This document shows positions 52,266 to 61,646 of a stretch of DNA of 64,000 bases, piece by piece (the stretch's first letter is position 1; every line of letters begins with the position of its first letter). This stretch comes from CADEDH01 sp965263455 (GTDB taxonomy: Bacteria; Actinomycetota; Acidimicrobiia; Acidimicrobiales; SZUA-35), in contig CBDHHN010000004.1 of NCBI GenBank assembly GCA_965263455.1, positions 1,922,001 through 1,986,000 on the forward strand. The letters are read 5' to 3'. A program made the translations under genes and the position numbers. The notes under the pieces are model-generated. The model was given only the letters and a program-made list of their open reading frames with translations. It was not told the origin of the DNA and made no database searches.

Positions 52266-53816
52266 TCAGCCCAACCCGAGGTCGCGGCGAACGACGTGCT
52301 TGCGCACCTTGCCCAGGGCCGTCCGGGGCAGGGCCTCGACCGCCACCACCTCCTGGGGTTGCTTGAACCGGGCCAGGCGACCCCGGGCCCAGTCCCGCAG
52401 CTCGGCCGCGGTCGGCACGGCCCCCGGGTCGCGAGCCACGACGACGGCCACCCCGACCTCGCCCCAGCGGTCGTCGGGCCGACCGACGACGGTGACCTCG
52501 GCCAGCGCCGGGTGCTCGGCCAGCACGGCCTCGACCTCGGCCGGATACACGTTCTCCCCGCCGCTGATGTAGACGTCGCGCACCCGGTCCTGGACCCAGA
52601 GGTAGCCGTCGTCGTCGAATCGGCCCACGTCGCCGGTCCGGTACCAACCGTCGACGAAGGCGTCGGCGGTGGCGTCCGGGTCCCGCCAGTAGTGATCGAA
52701 CAGGTGGGGACCCCGGATCAGGATCTCGCCCGCCCCGTCGAGGGCGTCGGAGCTGTCGGTGGTGTCGGCGACCTCGGCTGCTTCGGCGATGCGCACCTCG
52801 CTGTGGCGGGCCGGGCGGCCGGCCGAACCCTGATGGGCCTCGGCCTCGTCGTAGCGCAGGACCACGGCCGTCGGCCCCGTCTCGGTCGCCCCGTAGACCT
52901 GGCCCACCGGCACCCCTCGGGCGAACCAGGGGGCCATGGAGGCCAGGGGCACCACCGACGAGCCGCTGTTGACCCCGACCAGGGAGCCCAGATCGACCTG
53001 GGCGAACCGGGGGTGGGCGGCCACCGCGTCGAGCACGGCGGGGACGAACACGGTCTGGGTCGGGCGGTGGCGCTCGATCAGAGCCAGCGTCCCGCCGGGG
53101 TCGAAGCCCGGGGGCAGCACCAGGGCGGCCCCCACGGCGAGGGCCGGCAGCGACTGGATGTTGAGGCCGCCGACATGGAACGTGGGCAGAACCGACAGGA
53201 TGACGTCGTCGGGGCCGATGCCCTGGTGATCGAGGGAGTTGGCCACGGTGTGGGCGATGGCCCCCTGGGTCAGGACCGCCCCCCGGGCCCGACCGGTGGT
53301 GCCCGAGGTGAACACCATCAGCACGGGGGTCTCGGGCCCCGGTCCGGCGCCCGATGGATGGGGGGTGACCGCCGCCCCGGCGGTGTCGGCCGGTCGGGCC
53401 ACGGCCAGGTCGTGGACGGGCCGGGCACCGGCCGCCCGGCCCAGGAGGGCGAGGTGCTCGTCGGCCCCGACCAGGACCCGAGGCTCGGCCCGGTCGACCA
53501 GCACCGCGAGCTCGGCCGGGGTCAGCCGGTTGTTGAGCGGGACCAGGACGGCCCCGAGGCGGGCGCAGGCCAGCAACAGTTCGAACACCTCGACCCGGTT
53601 CGGCCCACACCAGGCCACCCGGTCGCCGGGGCCGACGCCGGCGGCGACCAGCCAGCCGGCGGTGGCCGAGATGCGTTCGGCCACCGCGCCGTAGGTCAGG
53701 GGCCCGTCGGGGCCGTGGACGGCCACCGCATCGGGGCCGACGAGCTCGGCCGACCGGAGCGGCCATCGGTCGAGGGGTACGGCGGTGGGCCGGTCGAGAT
53801 CGAAGGCCGTCGTCAC
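52266..53816 (-). CDS. Acyl-CoA synthetase (AMP-forming ligase)
   Basis: The 516-residue enzyme activates a carboxylic acid as acyl-AMP and then acyl-CoA. It shows LMVFTSGTTGRARGAVLT (P-loop), the VYGATETGP motif, GWYRTGDVGRFDDDGYLWVQDR (hinge), and the C-terminal LPRTALGKVRKHVV with the catalytic Lys. GTG 53816 overlaps the stop of the small membrane-protein gene (GTGA), tying it to the two-component operon. Substrate class (fatty versus aromatic acid) is not clear. Confidence 0.9.
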   Translation of the reverse strand: MTTAFDLDRPTAVPLDRWPLRSAELVGPDAVAVHGPDGPLTYGAVAERISATAGWLVAAGVGPGDRVAWCGPNRVEVFELLLACARLGAVLVPLNNRLTPAELAVLVDRAEPRVLVGADEHLALLGRAAGARPVHDLAVARPADTAGAAVTPHPSGAGPGPETPVLMVFTSGTTGRARGAVLTQGAIAHTVANSLDHQGIGPDDVILSVLPTFHVGGLNIQSLPALAVGAALVLPPGFDPGGTLALIERHRPTQTVFVPAVLDAVAAHPRFAQVDLGSLVGVNSGSSVVPLASMAPWFARGVPVGQVYGATETGPTAVVLRYDEAEAHQGSAGRPARHSEVRIAEAAEVADTTDSSDALDGAGEILIRGPHLFDHYWRDPDATADAFVDGWYRTGDVGRFDDDGYLWVQDRVRDVYISGGENVYPAEVEAVLAEHPALAEVTVVGRPDDRWGEVGVAVVVARDPGAVPTAAELRDWARGRLARFKQPQEVVAVEALPRTALGKVRKHVVRRDLGLG

Positions 53817-54094
53817 GGCCGGGTGGGCAGGACCGGGTCGAGGTCGACCCGCTCGGGCTCAGGGAACGATGCAGGGCCGTCGGCCATGGCCCGAGACCGT
53901 AGACCAGGGTCGGCCCGGGCACGAACGCCCATGCCGTCCGGGGCGGCACCGGCCCCCGATCCCCCGGGCCGCCCGGACGCGAACAGGAGCCACTCGATCA
54001 GCACACACACCAACCGATGGACCACCAGCACGCCGACTCCGGGCACCACGAGCGAGACGACGACGACGGCCACCGCCGCCAACTGCGCCGCCAC
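53813..54094 (-). CDS. Small single-pass membrane protein in the sensor-kinase operon
   Basis: The 93-residue protein has one long hydrophobic N-terminal stretch (about 4-40) and a polar tail ending in EPERVDLDPVLPTRP. GTG 54094 lies three bases after the regulator's stop, and its own stop overlaps the ligase start. Its real existence is supported by this packing rather than by homology. It could anchor or regulate the ligase at the membrane. Confidence 0.5.
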   Translation of the reverse strand: MAAQLAAVAVVVVSLVVPGVGVLVVHRLVCVLIEWLLFASGRPGGSGAGAAPDGMGVRARADPGLRSRAMADGPASFPEPERVDLDPVLPTRP

Positions 54095-54097
54095 CGA

Positions 54098-54925
54098 TCA
54101 GTCGACCAGCGGCCGGAGGGCCCGACACAGCACGGCCCGGCGGGCTCGGGCGAAGAGCCACAACCGGTCGAGCCCACCCCGATCGCCGACCAGCAGCTCC
54201 CGCCGCCGGAGCTCGGTGCTGAGGTCGTGGGCCAGAGAGCGTACGTAGTTGTCGCCCATGCCGAGCTCGGCGGCCACCTGACGACGCGGTGGCGACTGGG
54301 GCTGGTCGGCCAGGCTGAGCAGCAGCCGGGCCGTGGGCCGGGCCCGACACGTCGTCCGTACCGCGTCGGCGAGTCGGGCCGGGGCCACCGGTTCGACCCC
54401 GATGAGATCGAGGGCGATCTCGGCGTTGTCCTGGTGGTGGCGGCCCTGGACGAACGCGGCGATCTGGTCGACCAGGCGCTCGTCGGCCTTGTGCAGGAAC
54501 TGGATCCCGGGCCACGTCTGTCGGATGGCGACCGCCGTCTCGGTGAGCAGTTCGGTGTCGTTCCGGGTGGCCACCACCACGGCGCAGTCGGGCCACCGGG
54601 TGTGGACCAGGTCGACGGCGTCGGTTCCCGTCTCCCGCTCAGGCCGGAGGGCCGGGCCGTCCATGTCGTCCCGCCCGTAGGACAGGTCGATGACGGCGTG
54701 GGTCACCGGGGGGTCGTCGGGCAGGCGGGCCAACCGGCGGGGTCGATCGACCCCGTTGACCAGCACCGGCTCCGGCATCAGCACCGGCAGGTGGAACCGG
54801 ATGGCCGAGGCCACCATCGGTTCGTCGTCCACCACCACGAGGTGGGATGGACGGGTCAGGACTCCGACGCCCCCAGGGGGAGCCTCGCCCTCGATGTCGT
54901 ACTCCGCGCATGCCGTTCGAACCAC
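54098..54925 (-). CDS. Two-component response regulator
   Basis: The 275-residue protein has a receiver domain with the acid pair Asp33-Asp34 in VVVDDEP and phospho-acceptor Asp80 in HAVIDLSYG. The C-terminal part (about 205-260) has a helix-turn-helix-like RRQVAAELGMGDNYVRSLAHDL. AGGAGG lies six bases before GTG 54925, inside the kinase gene, so the two genes overlap by 70 bases. The DNA-binding domain is not of a standard OmpR or NarL type. Confidence 0.78.
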   Translation of the reverse strand: MVRTACAEYDIEGEAPPGGVGVLTRPSHLVVVDDEPMVASAIRFHLPVLMPEPVLVNGVDRPRRLARLPDDPPVTHAVIDLSYGRDDMDGPALRPERETGTDAVDLVHTRWPDCAVVVATRNDTELLTETAVAIRQTWPGIQFLHKADERLVDQIAAFVQGRHHQDNAEIALDLIGVEPVAPARLADAVRTTCRARPTARLLLSLADQPQSPPRRQVAAELGMGDNYVRSLAHDLSTELRRRELLVGDRGGLDRLWLFARARRAVLCRALRPLVD

Positions 54926-56244
54926 AGCGAACCTCCTAGCACTTCGATGTCGGCCCGCAACCGCCACAGGCCTCCCTCGGTCCGGTCGACGAGCGACGGG
55001 TCGAACCCTTCGCCGTCGTCGGTATACGTCACCGTCATCTCCGACCGGCGGTGGCGCAGGCCCAGGTGGGCCACCCCGGACCCCGCCTCGGACGAGTTGC
55101 CGATCTGGACCATGGCCAGTCGCTCGATCAGCACGGCCACCGGCCCCGGGACGACGGCGTCGAGGGTGATCCGGTCGACGTCGATGCGGAGCTCGACCCC
55201 GAGGAGGTTGGCCCCATGGGTGGCCCGCCGGAGGGCGGTGCGAACCGAGCGGGCCGTCGGGGCCGCCTGGCGTTCGAGTTGGAGCGAGCGGAGCTGGAAC
55301 TCGAGCCCGGCCAGCCGGCGTCGAGATTCGGCATCGGGGAGGTCGCGCCGGATCCGGTCGAGGTTCGACAGGATCTCGTCGTGGATGGCCCGGGCCAGCT
55401 CCTCCCGATCCTCCCGTCGTTGGCGGTCGACGAGACGATCACGGAGAGCCGTCTCGTGGCGGCTCACGGCCGCCACCACCTCGCACACCAGGGCCACCGC
55501 CGGGCTGAGCAGGACCAGCCCGGCGAACAGGATCAGGAACCGGTCGCCGAGATCGAGGTCCAGGTCGACACCGAGCAGCTCCTCGACCGAGGCCTCGGCC
55601 CCCTCCAGCCGGGGGTCGAGCCACCGGTCGACGACGAGACCGAGGGTGAGGGCCGTGACCACCAGGACCGCCGCCGAACCCAGGGCGGCCGGGGAGACCA
55701 GGCCCCGCAGGTAGTGGCCGGGACGGCGCCGACGACCGGCAACGGCATCGAGCCCGGCGACCCGCAGGCCGGTGGTCAGGGCAAGAACCACGGCGAAGCC
55801 CACCACGGCGGCCCGCCCGAGGCCGGCGGCGGCGACGAAACCCACGTAGCCGGCGGCCAGGAACAGGCCCAGCTTGACCTCGAACCACGATCGCGTGACC
55901 GCACCGTCGAGGCGGAGGGTGTCGCCGGCGCCTCGCACGGCCAGCAACACCAGCCGCGCCCACAGGCCTGACAGGAGCCCGAGCCAGACCAACACCACGA
56001 GACCGTGACCCCACCGGGCCCGGCCCGCCTCGCTCACCACCACGGTGGCGTAGAGCACGACCACGACCCCGTGGGCCAGGAGCCAGGTGGCGAGGGCGGC
56101 CGGAACCGCCTCCCATCCCTGCCGGGGTGGGAGGACGACGTCGGCGACGACGCGCCGCACCTCGGTCAGGGGAGACGCCGGCCCGTGCCGCCGGTAACGC
56201 CCGTCCACCCGCCGATTGTCCCCGGACCCGGTAACCGGCGGCAC
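54856..56244 (-). CDS. Membrane sensor histidine kinase (HisKA_3-like)
   Basis: The 462-residue protein has about six membrane helices between residues 45 and 265, then a dimerisation helix AIHDEILSNLDRIRRDL with the likely phospho-acceptor His288. A short HATPase domain follows (IGNSSEAGSGVAHLGL; YTDDGEGFD; GGLWRLRADIEVLGGS). GTG 56244 was kept; GTG 56208 is equally possible. It is the first gene of a four-gene operon ending with the acyl-CoA ligase. Confidence 0.8.
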   Translation of the reverse strand: MPPVTGSGDNRRVDGRYRRHGPASPLTEVRRVVADVVLPPRQGWEAVPAALATWLLAHGVVVVLYATVVVSEAGRARWGHGLVVLVWLGLLSGLWARLVLLAVRGAGDTLRLDGAVTRSWFEVKLGLFLAAGYVGFVAAAGLGRAAVVGFAVVLALTTGLRVAGLDAVAGRRRRPGHYLRGLVSPAALGSAAVLVVTALTLGLVVDRWLDPRLEGAEASVEELLGVDLDLDLGDRFLILFAGLVLLSPAVALVCEVVAAVSRHETALRDRLVDRQRREDREELARAIHDEILSNLDRIRRDLPDAESRRRLAGLEFQLRSLQLERQAAPTARSVRTALRRATHGANLLGVELRIDVDRITLDAVVPGPVAVLIERLAMVQIGNSSEAGSGVAHLGLRHRRSEMTVTYTDDGEGFDPSLVDRTEGGLWRLRADIEVLGGSLWFERHARSTTSRARLPLGASES

Positions 56245-56290
56245 ACGGGAGGCCGGTCCGGGCTGCGGTGGGGGGAGGGCGGCGACCCAT

Positions 56291-56367
56291 GGGTACCGCG
56301 GTAACCAGCCGGCGCCGGGCCCGGGCGACGGGCGGTTCCGGGACGGCGTCTGGGTACGGGAGTAACC
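56291..56367. promoter_or_regulatory. Two GGGTAC-N4-GTAACC dyads between divergent genes
   Basis: GGGTAC-N4-GTAACC occurs at 56291-56306 and again at 56352-56367, 61 bp apart. A third GTAACC is at 56231-56236. The half-sites are inverted (GGKTAC/GTAACC), as for a dimeric regulator, perhaps the response regulator of the adjacent operon. Confidence 0.5.
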
Positions 56368-56492
56368 GGCGACCGACCGGCGCGGAGCCTGATCCTGCCT
56401 CCCATGGCTGCCCCCGCTCTTCCGCCCCCACCCCCCTCGTCCCTCTCGACGTCCTCGACCTCTTCGCCACCGATCCCGGCGCCGCGCTCGCC

Positions 56493-56566
<74 letters not shown>

Positions 56567-57439
56567 ACGGTCCCCGGTTGGCCCCGATCACCTGCGAGCG
56601 GACCAGGCTGCCCGGCCGCGCCGTCGAACCCCGACCGGGCGACCTGTTGTTCGGCCAGCGTCCGTGTCCGGTCCAGGTCCTGATGAACGTCACCGGCGAC
56701 CAGTGGACCCACGTGGCCGTCGTGGTCCCGGGGGACGACGGGCGACGGCGACGGCGAGGGGCTGCTCACGGTCGAGTTGGGATTGCAGGGGATCTTCACC
56801 CGCCGGCTCGCCGACTATCTCGACGCCTACCGCCTGATCGGGGTGGCTCGGCCCCGGGCCTCGCAACGATGTCGCCGGGCGATGACGACCGCGGCCCTGG
56901 TCCATGCCCGGATGGGACGGGCCGACTACTCGTGGGCGTACTGCGTCCTCACCGGTTCGACCAACCTGGCCCGTCGCTTCGTCCCCGACACCCTCGACGG
57001 GCGGGTGGCCCGAGCCGGCCGACGAGCCCTCGACCACCTGCCGCAGCGGGCCGGTGCCCTCCCGGCCACGTGTTCGAGCCTGGTCGCCGACCTGCTGTTG
57101 TCGGCGTGCGAGGGGTGCCGACCCCACACCCGTTGGCCGGCCCGCCGTCCGGTGGCCCCGTGGCGGGCCCGCCCCACGGTCACCGACGTCGTCGGTCTCG
57201 ACGGCGCCCCCGAGCTACCGCCCGACCCGGGAACGACGACCGGTCGGGCCCTGCTCACCCCGTCCGATCTGTGGGTGGCCGACGGCTACGAGTTCCGCGC
57301 CGTGTCCGACGGCACCACCACCACCATGCTCCGCCCCGCCCCCGTCGAGGCGGGCACCGACCACTGCCGCCGTGGCCGCGCTCCGACGACGGACCACCGC
57401 CCCACGTCTCGACCCACCGCACCGAAAGGAGGTGACACC

Positions 57440-57484
57440 ATGATGCAGCCTCAGCCTCAGCCTCAGCCTCAGCCTCAGCCCTGA
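57440..57484 (+). CDS. Candidate micro-ORF encoding MM(QP)6
   Basis: ATG ATG is followed by six CAG-CC(T/C) pairs and TGA, giving a 14-residue peptide. AAAGGAGGTGA, almost the full complement of the 16S 3' end, stands five bases before the first ATG. The frame is also the C-terminus of the papain-like gene, so it is either a separate peptide or an internal start in that gene. An 18-bp hairpin follows 30 bases later. Confidence 0.4.
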   Translation: MMQPQPQPQPQPQP

Positions 57485-57514
57485 TCGGCCGGGAGGGCCG
57501 TCGGGCCCACGTTC

Positions 57515-57554
57515 CGCCGGAGGGGCGGCGCCACCTGGCGCCGCCCCTCCGGCG
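57515..57554. terminator. Perfect 18-bp hairpin, bidirectional terminator
   Basis: An 18-base GC-rich arm (57515-57532) pairs perfectly with 57537-57554 around the loop ACCT. It lies between the (QP) open frame and the convergent regulator gene, 16 bases from the latter's stop. Confidence 0.8.
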
Positions 57555-57570
57555 CGTCAGGCCATCGCCG

Positions 57571-60500
57571 TCAGACCGTGAACAGCTCGGTCAGCTCGCA
57601 GTCGGGGTGATCGGCCCGGAGCCGGGCCAGGGGTTCACCGTCGTCCAGGGTCCGCTGCAGGGCGGCGGCGCCCTGGAAGGCGAGGCCCAGGTAACCGTCC
57701 TTCTCGGCCCGGGCGATGCCCTCCCGCCATTGGTCGCCCCGAGCCTCGTCGTCGCACGACAGAAGGGCGTCGAGACAGGCCACCGGGCCGAAGGTGGTGA
57801 CGAACGCCCCGTACACCATGACCCAGCCGCCGCGGAGCGACAGCAGATTCCGGACCTTGCCCACGAGGTCGGGCCGGTCGGCTCGAACCAGGGCCTCGGC
57901 CACCCAGACCAGGGCCGCCGATCGCTGACCGATGGGCATGGCCAGAACCTCCTCACAGACCGAGACGGCAAGGGGCAGGGCCTCGTCCTCCTCCTGGCAG
58001 GCCATGTGGGCGGCGACGGCACCGGCTCGTTGCATCACGGTGGCGGCGGGGTCGAGGACCCCACCGGGGCGGATCTCGTCTCGGAACCGGTCCATGCGGC
58101 CGACGAACCAGGCGTCGCCCAGCTCACCGGCGCGGAGGGCGGCATGGGCTTCGGTGATGCCCCGCCCGACCCCGAACTCGCGGGCTTCGTCCCGAAGCCG
58201 GGCGGCCTCGGCCAGACGCCCCTGGTCCCTCGCCCGTACGGCGTCGAACAGCATGGCGTGCCACCGGCGGATGACGGGGACGTCCTCCAGCTCGTCCAGC
58301 CGCCGACGCCAGCTCGCGGCCTCTGCCGCCTGGCCCGCCTCGTAGTGATCGATGGTGCGGACGAAGCAGTAGTCGGCCTGATCGACGGGGCGGAGTCGAT
58401 CCACGTCGGCCGCCACCCCTTCCAGCAACGCCAGCCGCTCCTCGGGCGAGGTGCGCTCCGACTGCGCCATGCGCCGCAACAGGCGGGCCCGAACCCGATC
58501 GCCGGGACCGGCGGCCAGCGCCTCGGCCCGCTGGGCGTAGTCCAGGCTGTCGTCCACCATGCCGGCGATCCCGTACTGACGGGAGCGGTGACAGTACAGC
58601 TCCCACCGGGAACGCTGATCGAGGCGGGCGGCGTCGACGGCGCCCAGGCGACGCAGCAGGTCGGCGTTGCTGTGGACATCCTCGGCCTCGGGCAGCCCGC
58701 TGACGCTGATGGTCAGAGCGAGGGCGTGGTCGCCGGCGGCCAGGGCGTCGGTGAAGGCCCGATCCCTGGTCCGTTCGCCTCCGGCCCGGAGACCCGACAG
58801 ATCGAGAGCCCGGGCCATCCGCCCCTCCACCTCGAGCCGGAGTCGGCCGCCCGACAGGACGGTGGCCTTCCGGTAGCTGTCGGTGGCCTCCCAGTGGTCA
58901 CCGGTGGCGAGGCGGATCCGGGCCGACTCGATGAGCGACTCGACGGCCCGGCCCTCGGGCAGGAGATCGGCAACGTGGGCCTCGTGTCGGGCCCGACGGT
59001 GTACGTCGGCGCCGAAGTGCTCGGCCGCCCGCCGGTGCCACTCCCGCACCTCGTCGGGTCCTGCCGCCTGCACCAGAGCCCGGGCGACCTGGGCGTGGCG
59101 GATCTCGAATCGATCGCCACCGAGATCCCGGACCAGGTTGTGCCGGACCAGCTCATCGAGGGCGCCGAGCACGGTTTCGCCGTCGAGACCGGTCAGGGCC
59201 GACACCGCGGCCAGGTCGACCTCGCCCACGACCGACGACGCCCCGCCCACGGCTCGGGCCTCATCGCTGCGGGCCTCGATCAGCTCGACCAGCGGCAGGA
59301 CCCCCTTGACCTGGGAGAAATCGGGCGAGCCGCCGGTGCGGGGTACGGCGTCGAGCAGGATCCAGGCCACCCCGGCCCGACCGCCCGACAGGCTCAGCAA
59401 CTGGCGGGCCAGGTTCCAGGTCGCGGTGGGGGCCAGGCTCCGGGACCCCTCGATCAGATGGCGAAGCTGGGTTTCGTCGAGCAGGCCGAGGCTGACGGTG
59501 ACGGTCCCCGGCTGATCCGCCAGTTCTGCCGCCACGGGGCTCGGATGCCGATCCTCCAGCTCCTGGGCGTCGACCACGACCAGCACCACCCGTGACGCCA
59601 CGTCGGCCAGGGGCAACTGACGGACCAGGCGGGCCGTGGTCGAGTCGAGGGCGGCCACGTCGTCGACGATGAGGACCAGGCCCGCCGGCTCGGTCGCCTC
59701 GGCCAGGGCCTCGAAGGCGACCCCCAACAAGCGGGATGCCAGCTCGGTCCCCGACGAACCGACCCGGGTCTCCACTTCCTCGGCCCGGGCCCGGAACGAC
59801 CCGAGGGCCCGACGGAGCGGGTCGAGGGCCCGGTCGTCGGCTTGGGGCTTCAGGTACAGGGTCGGCATCACGGTCTCGGCGGCCCGGGCCGCCAACTCGG
59901 CGCACAGGCGGGTCTTGCCCGACCCCGATGGCCCGGTGACCACGGCCCGGCCCCGGCGGGCCACCAACAGCTCCTGGAGGCGGGCCAACTCCTCCTCGTG
60001 GCCGACGTGCCGGTTGATCCGCAGCTCGGCCAGGGCCGACGGCAGGGCCAGAGCCCGGCCCGGCACCACCGGCACCACCTCCGGATTCAGGTCGTCGTCC
60101 TCGCCGATGATGAGCGCCGTCTCCAGATCGCGCATGGCCGAGCTGAGGGTCATCCCGTGCTCGCCCAGCCGCTCGTCGGCCTGCCGCAAGACCTCCAACC
60201 CCTTGCGCCGGTCGCCGGCTCGAGCCTCGACCAGGGCCAGGGTGGCGACCAGCCGTTCGTTGTAGGGGTCGTTCTCGAGATGATGGCGGAGGTGGTCGAC
60301 GAACGACCCGCGCAACAGTTCGGATCGCTCGCCGGCCAAGCGGACCAGCAGGTCCCGCTGATTCCGGCGAACCAGCTCCTGGCCCTGCTCGGCCAGGACC
60401 CCCTCGATGGCGCCGGCGTAGGCGGTCACCGGCTGCAGCAGATGCTGCAGCCGACCGGGGGGCACCTCGCCCAGGGGATGCTCGGGCGAGACCAGGTGGG

Positions 60501-60837
60501 CCAGATGCCAGACGTCGACCTCCTCGGCTGGCAGGTCGAGCGTGACCCACCCGTTGCCGATGTCGACGATCGAGTTCGGGGGCAGATGGGCCCGCAGCCG
60601 CGAAACCGCCATGCGGAAGGCCGCCGCTCGGGCCGACTCATCGACCGACGGTCCGATGGTCTCGCCCCCCAGTTCGGCCGCCACCCGCCAGTCGACACCC
60701 CGATCCCCTCGCAGGATCAGGGCCGCCGCCAGCGTCTGCTTGGCTCCGCTCAGCGGACCCGGAGACTTGGCCGTGTCGAACTCGGCCGACACGACCGGAG
60801 CCAGGGCCGCGAGCGAATAGAAGTCGGCGTCAGGCAT
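57571..60837 (-). CDS. SARP/AfsR-like regulator with BTAD, ATPase and TPR-like domains
   Basis: The 1088-residue protein starts with a winged-helix-like domain (about 25-105: AAALILRGDRGVDW, AFRMAVSRLRAHLP, GNGWVTLD). A bacterial transcriptional activation domain (about 110-245) follows, then an ATPase with P-loop GPSGSGKT (302-309) and LVLIVDDVAALD, and a long helical repeat region. This is the layout of AfsR/SARP-type regulators of secondary metabolism or growth-phase genes. ATG 60837 is the only reasonable start. Direct targets are unknown; no biosynthetic cluster is in the window. Confidence 0.85.
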   Translation of the reverse strand: MPDADFYSLAALAPVVSAEFDTAKSPGPLSGAKQTLAAALILRGDRGVDWRVAAELGGETIGPSVDESARAAAFRMAVSRLRAHLPPNSIVDIGNGWVTLDLPAEEVDVWHLAHLVSPEHPLGEVPPGRLQHLLQPVTAYAGAIEGVLAEQGQELVRRNQRDLLVRLAGERSELLRGSFVDHLRHHLENDPYNERLVATLALVEARAGDRRKGLEVLRQADERLGEHGMTLSSAMRDLETALIIGEDDDLNPEVVPVVPGRALALPSALAELRINRHVGHEEELARLQELLVARRGRAVVTGPSGSGKTRLCAELAARAAETVMPTLYLKPQADDRALDPLRRALGSFRARAEEVETRVGSSGTELASRLLGVAFEALAEATEPAGLVLIVDDVAALDSTTARLVRQLPLADVASRVVLVVVDAQELEDRHPSPVAAELADQPGTVTVSLGLLDETQLRHLIEGSRSLAPTATWNLARQLLSLSGGRAGVAWILLDAVPRTGGSPDFSQVKGVLPLVELIEARSDEARAVGGASSVVGEVDLAAVSALTGLDGETVLGALDELVRHNLVRDLGGDRFEIRHAQVARALVQAAGPDEVREWHRRAAEHFGADVHRRARHEAHVADLLPEGRAVESLIESARIRLATGDHWEATDSYRKATVLSGGRLRLEVEGRMARALDLSGLRAGGERTRDRAFTDALAAGDHALALTISVSGLPEAEDVHSNADLLRRLGAVDAARLDQRSRWELYCHRSRQYGIAGMVDDSLDYAQRAEALAAGPGDRVRARLLRRMAQSERTSPEERLALLEGVAADVDRLRPVDQADYCFVRTIDHYEAGQAAEAASWRRRLDELEDVPVIRRWHAMLFDAVRARDQGRLAEAARLRDEAREFGVGRGITEAHAALRAGELGDAWFVGRMDRFRDEIRPGGVLDPAATVMQRAGAVAAHMACQEEDEALPLAVSVCEEVLAMPIGQRSAALVWVAEALVRADRPDLVGKVRNLLSLRGGWVMVYGAFVTTFGPVACLDALLSCDDEARGDQWREGIARAEKDGYLGLAFQGAAALQRTLDDGEPLARLRADHPDCELTELFTV

Positions 60838-60879
60838 GGACCATCACCTGGGGGTGGGGGCAGCGGAACCCCCATCAAC

Positions 60880-61524
60880 CTAGTCGGAGACAAGCGTGGT
60901 TGTAACCTGAACGACACCTGTGGCCCGGCAGGTGGTGGCGAGGGCGAACGAGCCGATGGCTCCGGTCGAGGGCGGATGGCTCCCGCAACTGGGCTCGGTA
61001 CCCACCCCGTCGACGTACCAGACCGCCCCGTGCGGGGTGGCCACGAGGCTGATGTCGAGGTCCTCGCCCACGATCTCCTCGATCCAGCGCCGAAGGTCGT
61101 CGGCCCGGGGTTGCGGAGCGGAGGGAGGCAGGATCATCTCCAATACCGACGCCGCCGGCGTCACCTCACCCCGGACCCGGGTCGCCGGACCGGCCTGTTG
61201 TTCGAGTGCCAGTCGGGACAGGTGCAACAGGCTGTGGAGTCGCTCCAGGCGGTCCCGTCGTTCCCAGTCGATCTGGCAACGCACGATCTGGCCGATGTGG
61301 AGATCGCGGGTTGCCGCCGGGAGGTCGACCCAGTGCACCAGGCCGTGGTCGTTGTGCCCGACCTTCACCACCGGGATGTCCTGAATCCGACCGTGATCGG
61401 ACTCGCGCTCGGACGTCTCGGGGTGGAACTGGCTCTGATCGAGTTCGATCCATCGATGGTTGATCGTGTTGACGACAGCGGAGAACGTGCTCGGCACGGT
61501 CTCGGGGCGCGAGTCGACCGACAT
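60880..61524 (-). CDS. AlaX-like tRNA-editing domain protein, altered second zinc motif
   Basis: The 214-residue protein resembles stand-alone alanyl-tRNA editing domains: VVKVGHNDHGLVHWVDLP, then RLHSLLHL, which supplies an HxxxH pair, and later CGSHPPSTGAIGSF with TGVVQVT. The usual second motif is CxxxH (CGGTH); here it is CxxH, one residue shorter. AlaX proteins hydrolyse mischarged Ser- or Gly-tRNA(Ala) with a zinc ion. With the altered motif, activity is uncertain. ATG 61524 was used. It lies 42 bases upstream of the SARP-like gene on the same strand. Confidence 0.7.
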   Translation of the reverse strand: MSVDSRPETVPSTFSAVVNTINHRWIELDQSQFHPETSERESDHGRIQDIPVVKVGHNDHGLVHWVDLPAATRDLHIGQIVRCQIDWERRDRLERLHSLLHLSRLALEQQAGPATRVRGEVTPAASVLEMILPPSAPQPRADDLRRWIEEIVGEDLDISLVATPHGAVWYVDGVGTEPSCGSHPPSTGAIGSFALATTCRATGVVQVTTTLVSD

Positions 61525-61646
61525 TGGCTGGCCCCCTTCGAGTGACGGTGCGGACGGGTTGGTGCCGCATCGGCAGTGTTTCCGACTGGGGCAACGACCC
61601 AGTAACAGCCCCGAGGGCGCGCTCCGATCCCCGGTTCGCGGATCGT

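Noticed and set aside
57440..57484. Treating the (QP) repeat as simple sequence only
   Set aside because: The near-complete Shine-Dalgarno and double ATG argue against dismissing it, so it was kept as a low-confidence micro-ORF.
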